A stretch of DNA of 5,785 bases, from positions 1 to 5,785 of the forward strand of contig JAQXNW010000121.1 in NCBI GenBank assembly GCA_029098205.1. Reading direction: 5' to 3'. Under the pieces are notes generated by a model. It ran no database searches, was not told the origin of the DNA, and worked only from the letters and a program-made list of their open reading frames with translations. Position numbers and translations under genes: made by a program. Source of the DNA: Eubacteriales bacterium. Lineage in GTDB: Bacteria; Bacillota; Clostridia; Peptostreptococcales; Anaerovoracaceae. Positions 4,793 through 5,785 of the stretch are shown one piece after another. The stretch's first letter is position 1; each line of letters opens with the position of its first letter.

Positions 4793-5776
4793 TTAATACC
4801 TTTCGTCCAGGATCTCTCTGATGACTTTCATGCCAATCCCGTTACCAGTAACAACGATTGCGACATTGCTGCCCGGCTTAATGACTCCCGGCCGCATCGC
4901 ATAAGCGATCCCGACACTGCTCGCGCCTTCCGGAATGACTTTATGGTTTTCCATAACATAAGCGATACCATCGGCGATTTCTTTCTCCGACACCTGAATT
5001 TTCTCATCAACATAATCTCTCGTGATATCGAACGTGTATTTGTTATTCAATCCGATCCCTCCGAGAAGGCTGTCGGCAAGCGTAGGTTCTTCCGGCATCT
5101 CAATTGGGTGACCCACCTTCAGACTTTCAATCATGACAGCGGCAGGTTCCTGTGAAATTCCAATAACCTTCACATCCGGAACCGTCATCTTCGCGCCCAG
5201 CGTTACACCGGAAATCAGACCACCGCCCGAAATTGGCACAAGAAAAGTATCCACTTCCGGAAAATCTTCAATGATTTCCAGAGCGATCGTACCCTGCCCG
5301 CAGATGATCTCTTTGTCATCAAACGGTGGAATGACGGTAACGCCTTCTTTCTCCTGAAGCTCGTAACAGAAATCTCCGGCTCTGTCCTGCGAATCCCAGT
5401 TCTGAAGGATTGTCGGTCCCCAACGTCCAATGTTTTTAACTTTCACTTCCGGGACATTCCGCGACATACAGACGGTTGCCGGGATTCCTAGACAGGACGC
5501 AACATACGCAACAGCCATGCCATGATTCCCCGTTGAAAAAGTAGAAACTCCTTTTGCTCTCTGCTCGGGGGTCAGACTAAGGATCTTATTTGCAGCGCCT
5601 CTGATCTTGAACGCGCCGATGGCCTGAAGGTCTTCCAGCTTCAAATATACATTCGCATGTGTCATTTCACTAAGCTTCGATGAATATACAAGCGGCGTGC
5701 GAGTAACGTACGGTTTGATCCGCTGTTTTGCTTTCCAGATATCTCTGGATGTAATGTCTTTTACTTTACTGTCCAT
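4793..5776 (-). CDS. PLP-dependent threonine/serine dehydratase-family enzyme (EutB-like)
   Basis: The protein has 327 residues, the length of catabolic single-domain dehydratases such as TdcB, with no C-terminal regulatory ACT domain. Fold-type II landmarks are all present: KLEDLQAIGAFKIRGA (46-61) with K57 as the PLP lysine, STGNHG (81-86) stacking on the cofactor, CMSRNVPEVKV (103-113), PPFDD (150-154), GQGTIALE (160-167) and the phosphate loop SGGGLISG (183-190). The reaction expected is deamination of a 3-hydroxy amino acid to a 2-oxo acid through an enamine. STGNHG, the SRNVP segment, PPFDD and LADSLLGGIGL recall the hydroxyectoine-utilization dehydratase EutB branch, but no ectoine genes are nearby, so the substrate is open. 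The residue contacting the PLP pyridine lies in TGNGIG (310-315), where threonine dehydratases usually show SGGN. The ATG at 5776 has GAAAG six bases upstream; the window ends there. RidA follows downstream and would clear the product imines. Confidence 0.9.
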   Translation of the reverse strand: MDSKVKDITSRDIWKAKQRIKPYVTRTPLVYSSKLSEMTHANVYLKLEDLQAIGAFKIRGAANKILSLTPEQRAKGVSTFSTGNHGMAVAYVASCLGIPATVCMSRNVPEVKVKNIGRWGPTILQNWDSQDRAGDFCYELQEKEGVTVIPPFDDKEIICGQGTIALEIIEDFPEVDTFLVPISGGGLISGVTLGAKMTVPDVKVIGISQEPAAVMIESLKVGHPIEMPEEPTLADSLLGGIGLNNKYTFDITRDYVDEKIQVSEKEIADGIAYVMENHKVIPEGASSVGIAYAMRPGVIKPGSNVAIVVTGNGIGMKVIREILDERY

Positions 5777-5785
5777 ATTGCTTTC

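Overview
The window looks like part of a chromosome from an anaerobic Bacillota (Clostridia-type) bacterium. The evidence is moderate GC content, strong GGAGG-type ribosome binding sites, TTGNNN/TATNAT promoters with 17-base spacers, many hairpin-plus-T-run terminators, and protein flavour. No rRNA, tRNA or CRISPR array was seen. The genus cannot be fixed from the sequence alone. Every supported gene lies on the minus strand, so transcription runs from high to low coordinates.

Right to left, the layout is as follows. (1) 5776-4793 encodes a PLP fold-type II amino-acid dehydratase of the threonine/serine dehydratase family, with features recalling the EutB branch. It is followed after about 205 bases by a RidA-family enamine/imine deaminase (4587-4201) and a clear terminator (4181-4155). 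(2) About 380 bases without an intact gene hold out-of-phase open stretches that may be a decayed gene. (3) A promoter at 3772-3744 has a perfect 16-bp palindrome between its -35 and -10 boxes. It should drive a two-gene operon: an FMN-type split-barrel protein of the pyridoxamine-phosphate oxidase family (3702-3301) and a DODA/LigB-type extradiol dioxygenase (3240-2470). Two terminator hairpins follow. (4) A gene-poor stretch, about 2460-1551, holds a short exact tandem repeat, a GC-rich block of three consecutive hairpins (2142-2271), and the scar of an IS3/IS150-like element (about 2006-1551) with only a truncated OrfA-like frame. (5) 1350-271 encodes a LuxR-type regulator with a GAF-like and a PAS-like region ahead of the C-terminal HTH, with its own promoter and a strong bidirectional terminator. 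(6) The last 190 bases at the left edge are a run of three hairpins and no gene.

Functionally, the dehydratase and RidA form a well-understood pair: the dehydratase releases reactive enamine/imine intermediates and RidA hydrolyses them to 2-oxo acids plus ammonia. The dioxygenase and flavoprotein form a second unit of unknown substrate. The dioxygenase normally needs O2, which is notable if the host is an anaerobe. The LuxR regulator could control either unit, but the insertion scar and the independent promoters mean this is only a guess. I saw no convincing new multi-gene system. The items most worth checking are the three-hairpin block, the promoter palindrome and the dehydratase's atypical PLP-binding C-terminal motif.
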